NCBI GenBank assembly: GCA_937907215.1
Contig: CALESG010000101.1
Location: forward strand, 1-19,819
Length of the DNA: 19,819 nt
Direction of reading: 5' to 3'
From: an uncultured Ruminococcus sp.
GTDB taxonomy: Bacteria; Bacillota; Clostridia; Oscillospirales; Ruminococcaceae
The position numbers and the translations under genes were made by a program. The notes below the pieces were generated by a model. The model had not been told where the DNA came from, did no database searches, and saw only the letters and a list, made by a program, of their open reading frames with translations. This document shows, piece after piece, positions 1 to 7,593 of this stretch (positions are counted from its first letter, which is position 1; every line of letters starts with the position of its first letter).

Positions 1-54
1 TCTTCCAGACATTCTATCTGCCATTCAAGGGCTGCTTTAAGTTAATGACATTGG

Positions 55-459
55 GTGGAAACGCTCCTCCATGAATATATTGAAAATTATCGGAAGCCTG
101 ATTTTTACCGTTGGGCAATCATTGAAAAGGATAGCGGTAAGAATATCGGGCAGATTGCATTCTGCAGAGTCTATTCCGATTGCCGGACAGCAGAAATTGA
201 ATACTGCATCGGCGAGGCGTTCTGGGGTAAGGGGTATGCAACGGAAGCCTTAGCCGGACTGATCGACCATGTATTCCAAAGCACAGATTTTCAGAAGCTG
301 GAAGCCTATCATAGGGCCGAAAATACGAAATCCGGCAGAGTGCTGCAAAAGTCAGCAATGCATGTAACGGATACAGTACAGCGCTTTGTAAGAGATGGTG
401 TAACGCCTCATGGTGAGGTTTGTTATTGCATTGAGTGGGAGGAATATCAGACATTGTAA
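55..459 (+). pseudogene. 5'-truncated GNAT N-acetyltransferase (RimJ/RimL type)
   Basis: The C-terminal two thirds of a RimJ/RimL-like acetyltransferase is present. The acetyl-CoA loop region reads EYCIGEAFWGKGYATEAL at about residues 49-66, followed by the NTKSGRVLQKSAM stretch typical of the family. Proteins of this kind normally have about 170-185 residues. Here only 134 are available, and about 45 N-terminal residues (the first beta-alpha units) are missing. In this frame two stops (43-48) lie just upstream, and the only start is a GTG at 55 with no good ribosome binding site. Another short frame, ending at 40 (LSAIQGLL then TAA), may be the tail of a different gene, so a deletion or frameshift near 40-55 is likely. 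It could still be expressed from GTG, but activity is doubtful. Confidence 0.6.
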
Positions 460-483
460 ATTATGCTTTGGGAGGAAAGAACA

Positions 484-1257
484 ATGAACCTGCAGAAAGT
501 AAAACCGGAAAACTATTCGGACTATTCGCAATATATAAACGAAATTAACTGCGGTGCTGTGTATCCGCTTTCCATTGCAGAGGGGTTGCAGTATGGTGAG
601 ATATATGAAAGTGAGGATAAAAGCTCTGTCCTGCTCTGGCATCACTGCGGCTTTGCATTTCTTGCAGGAGTATGTGATGAAACTTTCCTTGAAGCTGTTT
701 ATGAGCTGATTCTGGATAAGAATAATGCTGATAAAAGACGGTTGCTTCTGTTTGTAAACAGCACAGCTGAAAAGGATTTCTTCTCAGTGAAAGAAAATAT
801 CGTCATCGAACAGCGATGCTTTTATGAGTACAGAAATGCGCAGCCTGTACATCATACAGTTTTGCCGGATGGATATACGATACAGGAAATAGACGAAGAC
901 ATTTTATGCAGAATGCAAGGGAGAATTGTACCAAGCTTTTCTTGGAGCAGTGATAAGGTGTTTCTGGAAAAAGGCAAAGGTTTCTGCATACTGCATGGAG
1001 ATCACATTGCGGCATGGGCATTTTCTGCCGCTGTAAGCAGCAAAGAAATTGACATCGGCGTGGAGACAAGCCCTGAATATCGGAACCGCGGATTTGCGGC
1101 TGTTGTATCGTCAAGGATGATACATTATGTTCTGGAGCAAAACAAAAAGCCTGTATGGGCATGTCATGCACAGAACATGGCTTCGCAGGCGTTGGCAGAA
1201 AAGATTGGATTTGAGAAAACCGGAGAGTGTTTTATAGTAAAGAAGGAGGGAATCTGA
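484..1257 (+). CDS. GNAT family N-acetyltransferase
   Basis: Predicted cytoplasmic acetyltransferase that uses acetyl-CoA; the acceptor is unknown. ATG 484 is preferred over the in-frame ATG 463 because a GGAGGAAAG ribosome binding site lies just before it; this gives 257 residues. The C-terminal half carries the GNAT core. It has a beta4 strand (KEIDIGVETSPEYRNRG), which leads into the pyrophosphate-binding R-x-x-G-x-A loop (RNRGFAAVV), and then the late AQNMASQALAEKIGFEKTG segment. The N-terminal half is a degenerate GNAT-like half, so the closest match is the two-half 'GNAT acetyltransferase' group rather than the short RimI type. It overlaps the next gene by one base (TGATG), so the two are probably translationally coupled. 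Confidence 0.85.
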   Translation: MNLQKVKPENYSDYSQYINEINCGAVYPLSIAEGLQYGEIYESEDKSSVLLWHHCGFAFLAGVCDETFLEAVYELILDKNNADKRRLLLFVNSTAEKDFFSVKENIVIEQRCFYEYRNAQPVHHTVLPDGYTIQEIDEDILCRMQGRIVPSFSWSSDKVFLEKGKGFCILHGDHIAAWAFSAAVSSKEIDIGVETSPEYRNRGFAAVVSSRMIHYVLEQNKKPVWACHAQNMASQALAEKIGFEKTGECFIVKKEGI

Positions 1258-1631
1258 TGAAACGAGAACTCGGTATTGCACGATGCGGTCTTGCATGCTG
1301 TCTTTGCTCTGAAAATAGTACCTGTTCCGGCTGTGATTCCGGAGAGTGTCCCGACAAAGACTGGTGCGAAAACAGAAAATGTTCTATTGAAAGGGGCTTC
1401 GGGCACTGTTTTGAGTGCGGCGAGGAGGATTGCAGAAAAGGGATGCTCTCAAAAATCAAACCGCTTGGGTTTACTCTCTTCGCAAGGAAGTATGGCTTGG
1501 AACAGCTCCTCGATCGTCTTGATCGGAATGAGAAAAAAGGTATCATATATCACAGAAGCGGAATCATCGGAGATTACGATGAATTTGAGGATGCGGAGGA
1601 GCTGATTGCGTTTATTGCAGGCACTAGATGA
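1257..1631 (+). CDS. DUF3795 cysteine-rich protein (first copy)
   Basis: Small 124-residue protein starting MKRELGIARCGLACCLCSE. The start is ATG 1257, overlapping the upstream stop and preceded by AAGGAGGG. The N-terminal 65 residues contain about a dozen cysteines in CxxC-like spacings (for example CSGCDSGEC, CFECGEEDC), typical of DUF3795, a family proposed to bind zinc or another metal. The C-terminal half is an alpha-helical tail without cysteine. Biochemical function is unknown. It sits in a tight run with a GNAT enzyme and a GyrI-like protein, and a distinct DUF3795 paralogue follows at 2301, suggesting a shared but undefined role. Confidence 0.8.
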   Translation: MKRELGIARCGLACCLCSENSTCSGCDSGECPDKDWCENRKCSIERGFGHCFECGEEDCRKGMLSKIKPLGFTLFARKYGLEQLLDRLDRNEKKGIIYHRSGIIGDYDEFEDAEELIAFIAGTR

Positions 1632-1661
1632 TAGAAAAATCATGGAAAAGGAGAAATAACA

Positions 1662-2300
1662 ATGCCATTCGATTTCAAAAAAGAATACAAGGAATTCTAT
1701 ATGCCGAAGAACAAGCCGCAGATCGTGACGATTCCGAAGATGAACTACATCGCCGTTCGCGGCAAGGGCAATCCCAACGAGGAGGGCGGTGCATATCAGC
1801 AGGCAATCAGTGTACTGTATGCAGCGGCATACACGCTGAAGATGAGCTATAAGACCGATTACAAGATAGAAGGCTTCTTTGAATTTGTTGTGCCGCCGTT
1901 GGAGGGTTTCTGGTGGCAGGATGGTGTGACAGGTGTTGACTATGCCAATAAGGACAATTTCAACTGGATCTCCGTGATCCGCATGCCGGACTTTGTGACG
2001 GAAAAGGATTTTGCATGGGCGGTGGAAACAGCTGCGAAAAAGAAAAAGCTCGACTGCTCCATGGCAGAATTTCTGACGATCGAGGAGGGCTTGTGCGTGC
2101 AGATCATGCACCACGGCAGCTATGATTCAGAGCCGGAAACTGTTGCGCTGATGGATGCTTACCTTGCGGAAAATGGATATGTGAATGATCTGAATGCAGA
2201 GCGTCTGCATCATGAGATTTATCTGTCTGATCCGAGAAAGGCTGCACCGGTGAAGTGGAAAACGGTGATACGGCATCCGATTAAGTATGAGGTGAGATAA
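1662..2300 (+). CDS. GyrI-like small-molecule-binding domain protein
   Basis: A 212-residue soluble protein of the GyrI-like (COG4832-type) group. It opens with MPFDFKKEYKEFY and a strand pair (IVTIPKMNYIAVRGKGNPNE), the hallmark N-terminal region of this family, followed by EGFFEFVVPPLEGFWW, a conserved aromatic patch thought to line a ligand pocket. No DNA-binding HTH is attached, so it is a stand-alone ligand-binding or hydrolase-like version, not a MerR/AraC regulator. The start is supported by an AAAGGAGA ribosome binding site at about 1648-1656. The stop at 2300 abuts the GTG start of the next gene, so the two are probably co-translated. The ligand is unknown. Confidence 0.85.
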   Translation: MPFDFKKEYKEFYMPKNKPQIVTIPKMNYIAVRGKGNPNEEGGAYQQAISVLYAAAYTLKMSYKTDYKIEGFFEFVVPPLEGFWWQDGVTGVDYANKDNFNWISVIRMPDFVTEKDFAWAVETAAKKKKLDCSMAEFLTIEEGLCVQIMHHGSYDSEPETVALMDAYLAENGYVNDLNAERLHHEIYLSDPRKAAPVKWKTVIRHPIKYEVR

Positions 2301-2678
2301 GTGAATGAAAAAATCACTCTCTGCGGCGACAACTGCATGAAATGTCCGAGATACAATGCACACACGGAGGAAGAATTAAGAGCCGTTGCAGAACTCTGGT
2401 GCAGAGTTGGCTGGAGAGATCATGTTGTATCTGGTGAAGAAATCGCCTGCACAGGCTGTACTTCCCATAAGCAGTGTACTTACAGACTGGTGGAATGCAC
2501 GAAAGAGCATCAAGTAGAAAAATGCAATCAGTGTACAGCATTTCCCTGCGAAAAGATTCAGGATATGCTTCGCCGTTCTTCTGAATATCAAAAGAAATGC
2601 AGAGAGATCTGTTCAGAAGCTGAGTACGCAATGCTGGAACAAGCCTTTTTTGAAAAAGAGAAGAATCTGATGAAATAG
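2301..2678 (+). CDS. DUF3795 cysteine-rich protein (second copy)
   Basis: A 125-residue protein. GTG at 2301 directly follows the upstream TAA; the nearby ATG 2305 is out of frame, and GGTGAG in the end of the previous gene is a plausible ribosome binding site. The N terminus (LCGDNCMKCPRY) and the central and C-terminal cysteine pairs (CTGCTSHKQC, CNQCTAFPC) match DUF3795. It differs from the copy at 1257 in carrying a helical insert (about residues 22-40, EEELRAVAELWCRVGWR) between the first and second cysteine groups. Metal binding is likely from the CxxC pairs. No enzymatic function is recognised. It ends in TAG, so TAG is used as a normal stop in this part of the window. Confidence 0.78.
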   Translation: MNEKITLCGDNCMKCPRYNAHTEEELRAVAELWCRVGWRDHVVSGEEIACTGCTSHKQCTYRLVECTKEHQVEKCNQCTAFPCEKIQDMLRRSSEYQKKCREICSEAEYAMLEQAFFEKEKNLMK

Positions 2679-2694
2679 ATGGAAAGGATAAACC

Positions 2695-3414
2695 ATGCCC
2701 CTCAAAATCTCCCTCTGCGACGACGAACCGCATCAGATCTCGCAGATAAAAACACTCCTCCATGAATGGAGTACGAATAACAACATAAGTATCGAAACCA
2801 AAGAATACAACAGTGCCGAGCAATTCCTGTTTGACTATGAAACCAATGCCTGTGACCTGCTTTTGCTGGATATTGAAATGAACGGCATCAATGGCATGGA
2901 GCTTGCGAAAAGTCTCCGAGCCAAGGGCGATCTGCTGCCCATTGTCTTTATCACAGGCTTTTCAGAATATATGAGCGATGGGTACGATGTGGAGGCACTG
3001 CACTATCTGCTCAAGCCCGTGAAGAAAGAAAAGCTGTTTGAGGTCTTGGACAGGTATATCGCAAAATGCCGGACTTCTCCGCAGTTGCTTCTGCCCTGTG
3101 AAGATGGCACTGTTCGTGTTGCGGAGGACAGTATCCTCTATTGCGAAGCCATGGGCAAGAAAACGCACCTGCATTTGTCCGATGGCAGAACACTTATCTG
3201 CACCGCCGGAATCAGCAAGCTCACGAAGGAACTCAGCAGTGATTTTATCCCGTGTCACCGTTCCTATCTCATCCATCTGCGATGTATCCGCAGTATCGGC
3301 AAAACAGCGGTCACCATGGATAACGGACAGGGACTGCCGCTGTCACGGAGGCTGTATGAGAGTGTGAATCGGGCGTTTATTGACTACTATCGAGGTGAAC
3401 AGGATGATTTTTAG
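2695..3414 (+). CDS. LytTR-family response regulator
   Basis: A 239-residue two-component response regulator of the AgrA/LytR type. The receiver domain (about 1-120) has the acidic pair D9/D10, phospho-acceptor D59 in LLLLDIEMNG, the T/S position in VFITGFSEY and the K of LLKPVKKEK. A LytTR DNA-binding domain follows (about 135-235), with the family's FIPCHRSYLIHLRCI strand and the closing LPLSRRLYESVNRAF segment. It is expected to act on direct repeats close to [TA][AC][CA]GTTN[AG][TG], and three such sites lie at 5388-5440 upstream of the ABC exporter locus. It overlaps the next gene by 11 bp. The cognate kinase is probably the GHKL protein at 4657. Confidence 0.92.
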   Translation: MPLKISLCDDEPHQISQIKTLLHEWSTNNNISIETKEYNSAEQFLFDYETNACDLLLLDIEMNGINGMELAKSLRAKGDLLPIVFITGFSEYMSDGYDVEALHYLLKPVKKEKLFEVLDRYIAKCRTSPQLLLPCEDGTVRVAEDSILYCEAMGKKTHLHLSDGRTLICTAGISKLTKELSSDFIPCHRSYLIHLRCIRSIGKTAVTMDNGQGLPLSRRLYESVNRAFIDYYRGEQDDF

Positions 3415-4660
3415 CAGCAAACCCAAAATAGAAATTGTGAAAGAAATTGACGCGACTGCATATCATTGGTGCAATGAAGCTCTGCTGATTTATGTGAAAA
3501 ACGGACTTGCTGCACTGACAAATCGATCTAGTGAGTACGATCGTGATTATTCGTGCAAGGGGCAGCTTCTGCTGAATGGTACGCCGCTTATACAGGGGGA
3601 TTATCCCGGCTGTCCTACCTGCACGGCAATGCTTGCAAGGGGTCATGGCATTGAACAGGCGGATTGCCCGGAGCTTCTGGAAGTGCGTGACCGCATCAAT
3701 CAGGACTATGTGAACATCCGGACGTCTGCGGAAACACTCAAGCCGCTGTTAGGACTTCTGGAAGAGGGATATTATCTTCTTGCGGATGTGTATCATACTC
3801 CGACGGATGGAAAAAAACAATACTTTGCCAATGTATCCGATGTACTGGAACAGTTTATGCCTGCTTGTGATTCATATTACAATCATGAATTTCTGACAGT
3901 AACGGATGGTTTTCCGGCATATCTCTTCCCCACGCAGTCCAACGCCTGCCTGAATCAGAAACACGCAGAAAGCTATCTTGAACGCATGAAGCGGCCGAAC
4001 GCACCAAGAGCCATTGCCTATTATCACTGCGGATTCACAAGTGCATTGCTGGACGGGCATCACAAGGCATATGCCGCTGCCATTCTCGGGATGCAGCTGC
4101 CCTGCCTGACAATTATTCCCATGACGGCGATGTGGAAAAGAGGGACAGATCAAGCGGAATTCTGCTGTTTTTCGGATATTGAACTGCCGAAGAGTGAGCT
4201 GCCGAAGTTCAATGGCTTTTCCAAGTGTCAGCCGCAGGAGATTCAAATTACACCGCCCGCTGTCCCGAATCAGACGATTTCCGAGGAAGATCTGCATCTT
4301 GAGAATTATATTCCGATTGATGTGCTGACAGGCTTCTTTGCGGCAGATCTGGGTGAATCCGATATCACAGAGGAGCTGATCCAAGAATGGATCGGAAGCT
4401 GTGAAAGCAAGGATAAGGAGAAACTGAACTGTGCCTTGTTGTATCTTTCAAAAATCGACCCAGAACGTGCCTGCACATTTGCAAAGCTTGTGATTGCAGT
4501 AAGGGATGATACGCTCTTTCCGACAAAGACAGCATTTGAGGTGCTTCTGAAACACAAATCACCGGAAACAGAGCAGCTGTTTTTGGATTACTTGATCCCC
4601 CATGACAAAACAAGCCGATACTGGGAGATTGTAACATCCTATTGGGAGGATGAAGCATGA
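3404..4660 (+). CDS. unrecognised protein with a ParB-like patch, between response regulator and kinase
   Basis: About 418 residues. ATG 3404 is chosen because GAGGTGAAC lies just before it; the in-frame start at 3380 would lie deeper in the regulator gene. It overlaps the regulator by 11 bp and the kinase by 4 bp (ATGA), so it is probably translated as part of the same signalling unit. I do not recognise a full-length family. A cysteine pair, CPTCTAML, occurs near residue 67. At about residues 214-236 the run ALLDGHHKAYAAAILGMQLP resembles the DGHHR-A-A-LG core of ParB/Srx-fold domains. The C-terminal 120 residues are predicted helical and resemble an alpha-solenoid (LLYLSKIDPERACTFAKL). No signal peptide or membrane segment is visible. 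The link to signalling is inferred from position only. Confidence 0.7.
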   Translation: MIFSSKPKIEIVKEIDATAYHWCNEALLIYVKNGLAALTNRSSEYDRDYSCKGQLLLNGTPLIQGDYPGCPTCTAMLARGHGIEQADCPELLEVRDRINQDYVNIRTSAETLKPLLGLLEEGYYLLADVYHTPTDGKKQYFANVSDVLEQFMPACDSYYNHEFLTVTDGFPAYLFPTQSNACLNQKHAESYLERMKRPNAPRAIAYYHCGFTSALLDGHHKAYAAAILGMQLPCLTIIPMTAMWKRGTDQAEFCCFSDIELPKSELPKFNGFSKCQPQEIQITPPAVPNQTISEEDLHLENYIPIDVLTGFFAADLGESDITEELIQEWIGSCESKDKEKLNCALLYLSKIDPERACTFAKLVIAVRDDTLFPTKTAFEVLLKHKSPETEQLFLDYLIPHDKTSRYWEIVTSYWEDEA

Positions 4661-5388
4661 AAATTCTATGGATCCTCCTCATCCTCCTCGCCATCCTCCT
4701 GCTTGGACTCACCGCATTCTTTGGCATCCGAGCGATCATCTTCCACATCGTGGACAAGCGTATCGCACGATTTCAGAGTGACCTGATCGCAAAGCAGACT
4801 GCCGAAATCCAGAATATGTACCGCCAGATGCAGGAGTGGCGGCATGACTATCGCAACCACATTCAGAACATGAAAAACCGTCTGGAGTCCGATGACCATT
4901 CAGAGCTGGGGCAGTATCTCGACGATCTTGCCGATGACCTCACCATGGCGGATACCTCCATCAAGACAGGCAACGTCATGGCGGATGCGGTGCTGAACAG
5001 CAAGCTGTCCGTGGCAGAGCAAAAGCACATCCGCCTTTCGGTGAAAGCACAGATTCCGGAGGGTACGCCCATGACGGATGTGGAGCTGTGTTCGGTGCTG
5101 GGAAATCTTCTCGACAACGCCGTAGAGGCGTGCGAAAAGCTGCCGGCGGACGACAGATTCCTGCGTGTGTACATCCACAAATTCAAGGGGCAGTTCTATC
5201 TCTCCGTGCAGAACGCCGCCAGAGAAGTCAAGCGAAGAAACGGCATGTTCTGTTCCGACAAACAGGGAAGCCACGGCTTCGGACTCTTCCGCATCGACCG
5301 TATTGCAAAAAAATACGGCGGCTATGTGAACAGGCAGTATGAGGAAGGTGTGTTTGCCACGGAACTGATGATTCCCCTCGAAAATTAA
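4657..5388 (+). CDS. GHKL-type sensor histidine kinase
   Basis: A 243-residue kinase with one N-terminal membrane segment (about residues 4-29), a short linker, the phospho-acceptor motif WRHDYRNHI (H63), and a HATPase_c_5 ATP-binding domain. The domain has an N box GNLLDNAVEAC (N150, N154) and a G box GSHGFGLFRI. AgrC-like kinases usually carry six or seven membrane helices. This one has only one and no extracellular domain, so signal input must come through the membrane segment, a partner protein or cytoplasmic sensing. The ATG lies inside the preceding stop (ATGA), indicating translational coupling. It is the likely partner of the LytTR regulator at 2695. Confidence 0.9.
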   Translation: MKILWILLILLAILLLGLTAFFGIRAIIFHIVDKRIARFQSDLIAKQTAEIQNMYRQMQEWRHDYRNHIQNMKNRLESDDHSELGQYLDDLADDLTMADTSIKTGNVMADAVLNSKLSVAEQKHIRLSVKAQIPEGTPMTDVELCSVLGNLLDNAVEACEKLPADDRFLRVYIHKFKGQFYLSVQNAAREVKRRNGMFCSDKQGSHGFGLFRIDRIAKKYGGYVNRQYEEGVFATELMIPLEN

Positions 5389-5440
5389 CCGTTCATTCTC
5401 TATTTTGACCGTTCGTTCCGATTTTCACACGAACGGTCAA
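5388..5440 (+). promoter_or_regulatory. putative LytTR operator (three boxes) upstream of the ABC exporter
   Basis: ACCGTTCAT at 5388-5396 and ACCGTTCGT at 5408-5416 are direct repeats with starts 20 bp apart, and a third copy in inverted orientation covers about 5429-5437. All three fit the published LytTR consensus [TA][AC][CA]GTTN[AG][TG]. A possible -10 (TAATAT, 5449-5454) lies downstream with no good -35, as expected for an activated promoter. The second and third boxes also form an 11-bp perfect inverted repeat (5405-5415 / 5430-5440) followed by TTTTAT, so an attenuator or terminator is an alternative reading. Confidence 0.6.
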
Positions 5441-5472
5441 TTTTATGGTAATATAGAAACGGAGGTGGTAGT

Positions 5473-7299
5473 GTGAAGCACGGAAAAATAAAACCGGAAC
5501 CGATTACTGAAATTCTGCGTGAGGCACGAAGAAAAAAACGAAGCGGAGAGAAAAAGAAATCAAGCCACGGTATTTTTGAAAATCTGCGGTATGCACTTGG
5601 TATTGCGGGCAATGAAAGCCGTATGTTTCTGCTGACATCGATTCTGATTATTCTGGGAGAAACCGCTGAGAATCTGACATTATCCTATACTGATAAATTC
5701 GTTGTAGACCTTGCGACAGGAACGGGTGATATCGTAAAACTGTCGGTGATATGCGTACTGCTGATTATCGGAACACGATTTTTCCGCTTTATATGGCGTG
5801 AATGCACACAGTATGAGGATTATGTAGAGGTTACGAAATACAATTACTGCTTTCAACGCAGGCTGATGAAAAAGAATCTGGAAACCGACTACGAGAATAA
5901 TGAAAGGGCTTCCGTGAACGATTCTCTCCGTAAGGCAACGGATACAGCAGGCTATATGATGACCGTTGCACTGCGTACCATGCGCAAGAGTGCAACAAAT
6001 GCAGTGGGTGTATTTGCATTTGGCGGTATTTTGGCGGTATTTCATCCCATTATGCTGCCGATCGTGATTCTTCCTGCCGTTGCGAGCTACTACATCAATC
6101 GCCGCAAAATGATGTGGCAATGGTGCCTGATGGACAAGTGGCAGAGTCTGGAACGACAGCTGGAATATATCCGATATGAGGGAGAACGCTTTCATACCGC
6201 AAAGGATGTTCGCATCTTCGGGATGCAGCGGTGGTTCGGTGCACTCTGGGGCCGCACGACAGAAAAACGCTATCGCTGGTATGAGCAGCAGGATGTAGTG
6301 GAACGCAGGTTTGATATTTTGAATTACTGTGTGCGTGCCCTCGGTAACTTTGCGGCATATGCGTTCATCATCCTGCAGGTTGCAGGCGGCAGAATTACGC
6401 CGGGTGAATTTGCACTCTATATCAATGCCATCAGTCTGCTGAATGATTCTGTTCAAGGTTGGTGTGACAATTTTTCAGGCTACCAGTGGATTTCGGAAAA
6501 TATGTCCTATATCCGTGATTATTACGATATGAAGGATAAAACGAATCGTGGAGAAGGCACAGCACTGCCGAAGGGACAGTGTGAGATTGAGTTCAGAAAT
6601 GTCAGCTACACCTATTTCGGAGCCGAAGAACCCACGATCCGAAACATATCCTTCACGCTGCATAACGGTGAAAAACTCGCACTTGTGGGACTGAACGGTG
6701 CGGGTAAAACGACGCTGATCAAGCTGATGTGCGGACTGTACACGCCCACCGATGGTGAGATTCTTCTGAACGGAATTCCAGTGAATGAATACAACAGAAC
6801 CCTGTATTTCAAGCTGTTTTCCACCGTTTTTCAGGATATTCTGACACTGCCCGTAACTGTTGCGGAAAACATATCGGGTTCCCATGTGCCGGATCAGGAA
6901 CGTGTACTTGACTGCCTGAAGAAAGCCGGATTATATGAAAGCGTCATGGCACTGCCGCAAAAAGAAAATACCCGTATGGGAAGAAGTCTGTTTGAGGATG
7001 CACACGAGTTTTCAGGCGGTCAGCAGCAGAAATTAGCCCTTGCCAAGGCACTTGCCTGTACAAGGATTTTGATCCCGAAGGCGTGGAGATCTCCGGCGGT
7101 GAGGAACAGAAGCTGTGTCTGGCAAGAGCGATTTACAAGGGTGCACCGTTCATTGTACTGGATGAACCCACCGCCGCACTGGATCCTATTTCGGAGCATG
7201 ATATCTACACGAAGTTCAACAGCATTGTGGGCACTCGCACGGCGATTTATATTTCCCACAGACTGTCCTCCTGCCGGTTCTGTGATGAGATCACGGTGA
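5473..7299 (+). CDS. ABC exporter (permease-ATPase fusion), C-terminus frameshifted
   Basis: Half-transporter exporter with an N-terminal transmembrane domain (about residues 40-345) and an ATPase domain from about 365. Start is GTG 5473 with a GGAGGTGG ribosome binding site at 5461-5468. Walker A is GLNGAGKTT (residues 406-414) and the signature motif SGGQQQKLALAKAL lies near residue 514. Directly after LAKALACT (about 7055) the frame leaves the family pattern. The last 80 residues (IPKAWRSPAVRNRSC and on) are an out-of-frame reading of another ABC gene, so this product lacks Walker B, D-loop and H-loop and is probably inactive as written. Upstream LytTR boxes suggest control by the adjacent two-component system. 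The substrate is unknown; peptide or antimicrobial export is typical for such neighbours. Confidence 0.75.
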   Translation: MKHGKIKPEPITEILREARRKKRSGEKKKSSHGIFENLRYALGIAGNESRMFLLTSILIILGETAENLTLSYTDKFVVDLATGTGDIVKLSVICVLLIIGTRFFRFIWRECTQYEDYVEVTKYNYCFQRRLMKKNLETDYENNERASVNDSLRKATDTAGYMMTVALRTMRKSATNAVGVFAFGGILAVFHPIMLPIVILPAVASYYINRRKMMWQWCLMDKWQSLERQLEYIRYEGERFHTAKDVRIFGMQRWFGALWGRTTEKRYRWYEQQDVVERRFDILNYCVRALGNFAAYAFIILQVAGGRITPGEFALYINAISLLNDSVQGWCDNFSGYQWISENMSYIRDYYDMKDKTNRGEGTALPKGQCEIEFRNVSYTYFGAEEPTIRNISFTLHNGEKLALVGLNGAGKTTLIKLMCGLYTPTDGEILLNGIPVNEYNRTLYFKLFSTVFQDILTLPVTVAENISGSHVPDQERVLDCLKKAGLYESVMALPQKENTRMGRSLFEDAHEFSGGQQQKLALAKALACTRILIPKAWRSPAVRNRSCVWQERFTRVHRSLYWMNPPPHWILFRSMISTRSSTALWALARRFIFPTDCPPAGSVMRSR

Positions 7300-7427
7300 T
7301 GGAGAATGGGCATATTGCAGAGAGTGGTTCTCATGAAACGCTGCTGCAAAAACAGGGTGTATATCAGAAGCTCTGGACGGCACAGGCGGAGTATTATAAG
7401 GATACTGCTGGTGAATTATATGCATAA
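7056..7427 (+). pseudogene. 3' fragment of a second ABC exporter gene
   Basis: In the frame beginning near 7056 the sequence reads LYKDFDPEGVEISGGEEQK, then continues with Walker B (FIVLDEPTAALDP), the H-loop (YISHRLSS) and a normal exporter C-terminus ending at 7427. It therefore holds a second signature motif (SGGEEQ), following the first one (SGGQQQ) by only about 80 bp. A simple frameshift in one gene cannot explain two signature motifs. The pattern fits loss of roughly one exporter gene length between two tandem paralogues, leaving a head-to-tail, out-of-frame fusion. An internal ATG at 7083 exists, but a free ATPase tail without Walker A would not work. Confidence 0.75.
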
Positions 7428-7430
7428 ATC

Positions 7431-7470
7431 AAATGACCTTGTGGACATTGTATCCACAAGGTCATTTTTT
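7431..7470 (+). terminator. Rho-independent terminator after the ABC locus
   Basis: A 15-bp perfect stem (7431-7445 pairing with 7453-7467) with a 7-nt loop, running into a T tract that ends in TTTTTTG. It closes the signalling/ABC region just before the recombinase module. Confidence 0.9.
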
Positions 7471-7593
7471 GTTTTGAGGGGTTAATTTTCCGCTGCTTTC
7501 CTTTGGCTGGTACTTGAAAAGGTACTCAAAAGCAGGAAAACTGTCCTATTGCTTTTGGAAGAACTTTTTAAGTATCAGCAGGAGGTGCGTCAA

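Noticed and set aside
5405..5440. 11-bp inverted repeat read only as a terminator of the kinase operon
   Set aside because: The T tract is weak (TTTTAT) and the arms coincide with consensus LytTR boxes, so an operator is the better explanation, although both roles remain possible.
7083..7427. Independent ABC ATPase gene starting at ATG 7083
   Set aside because: It lacks Walker A and a ribosome binding site, and homology starts before the ATG, so it is the tail of a fused gene.
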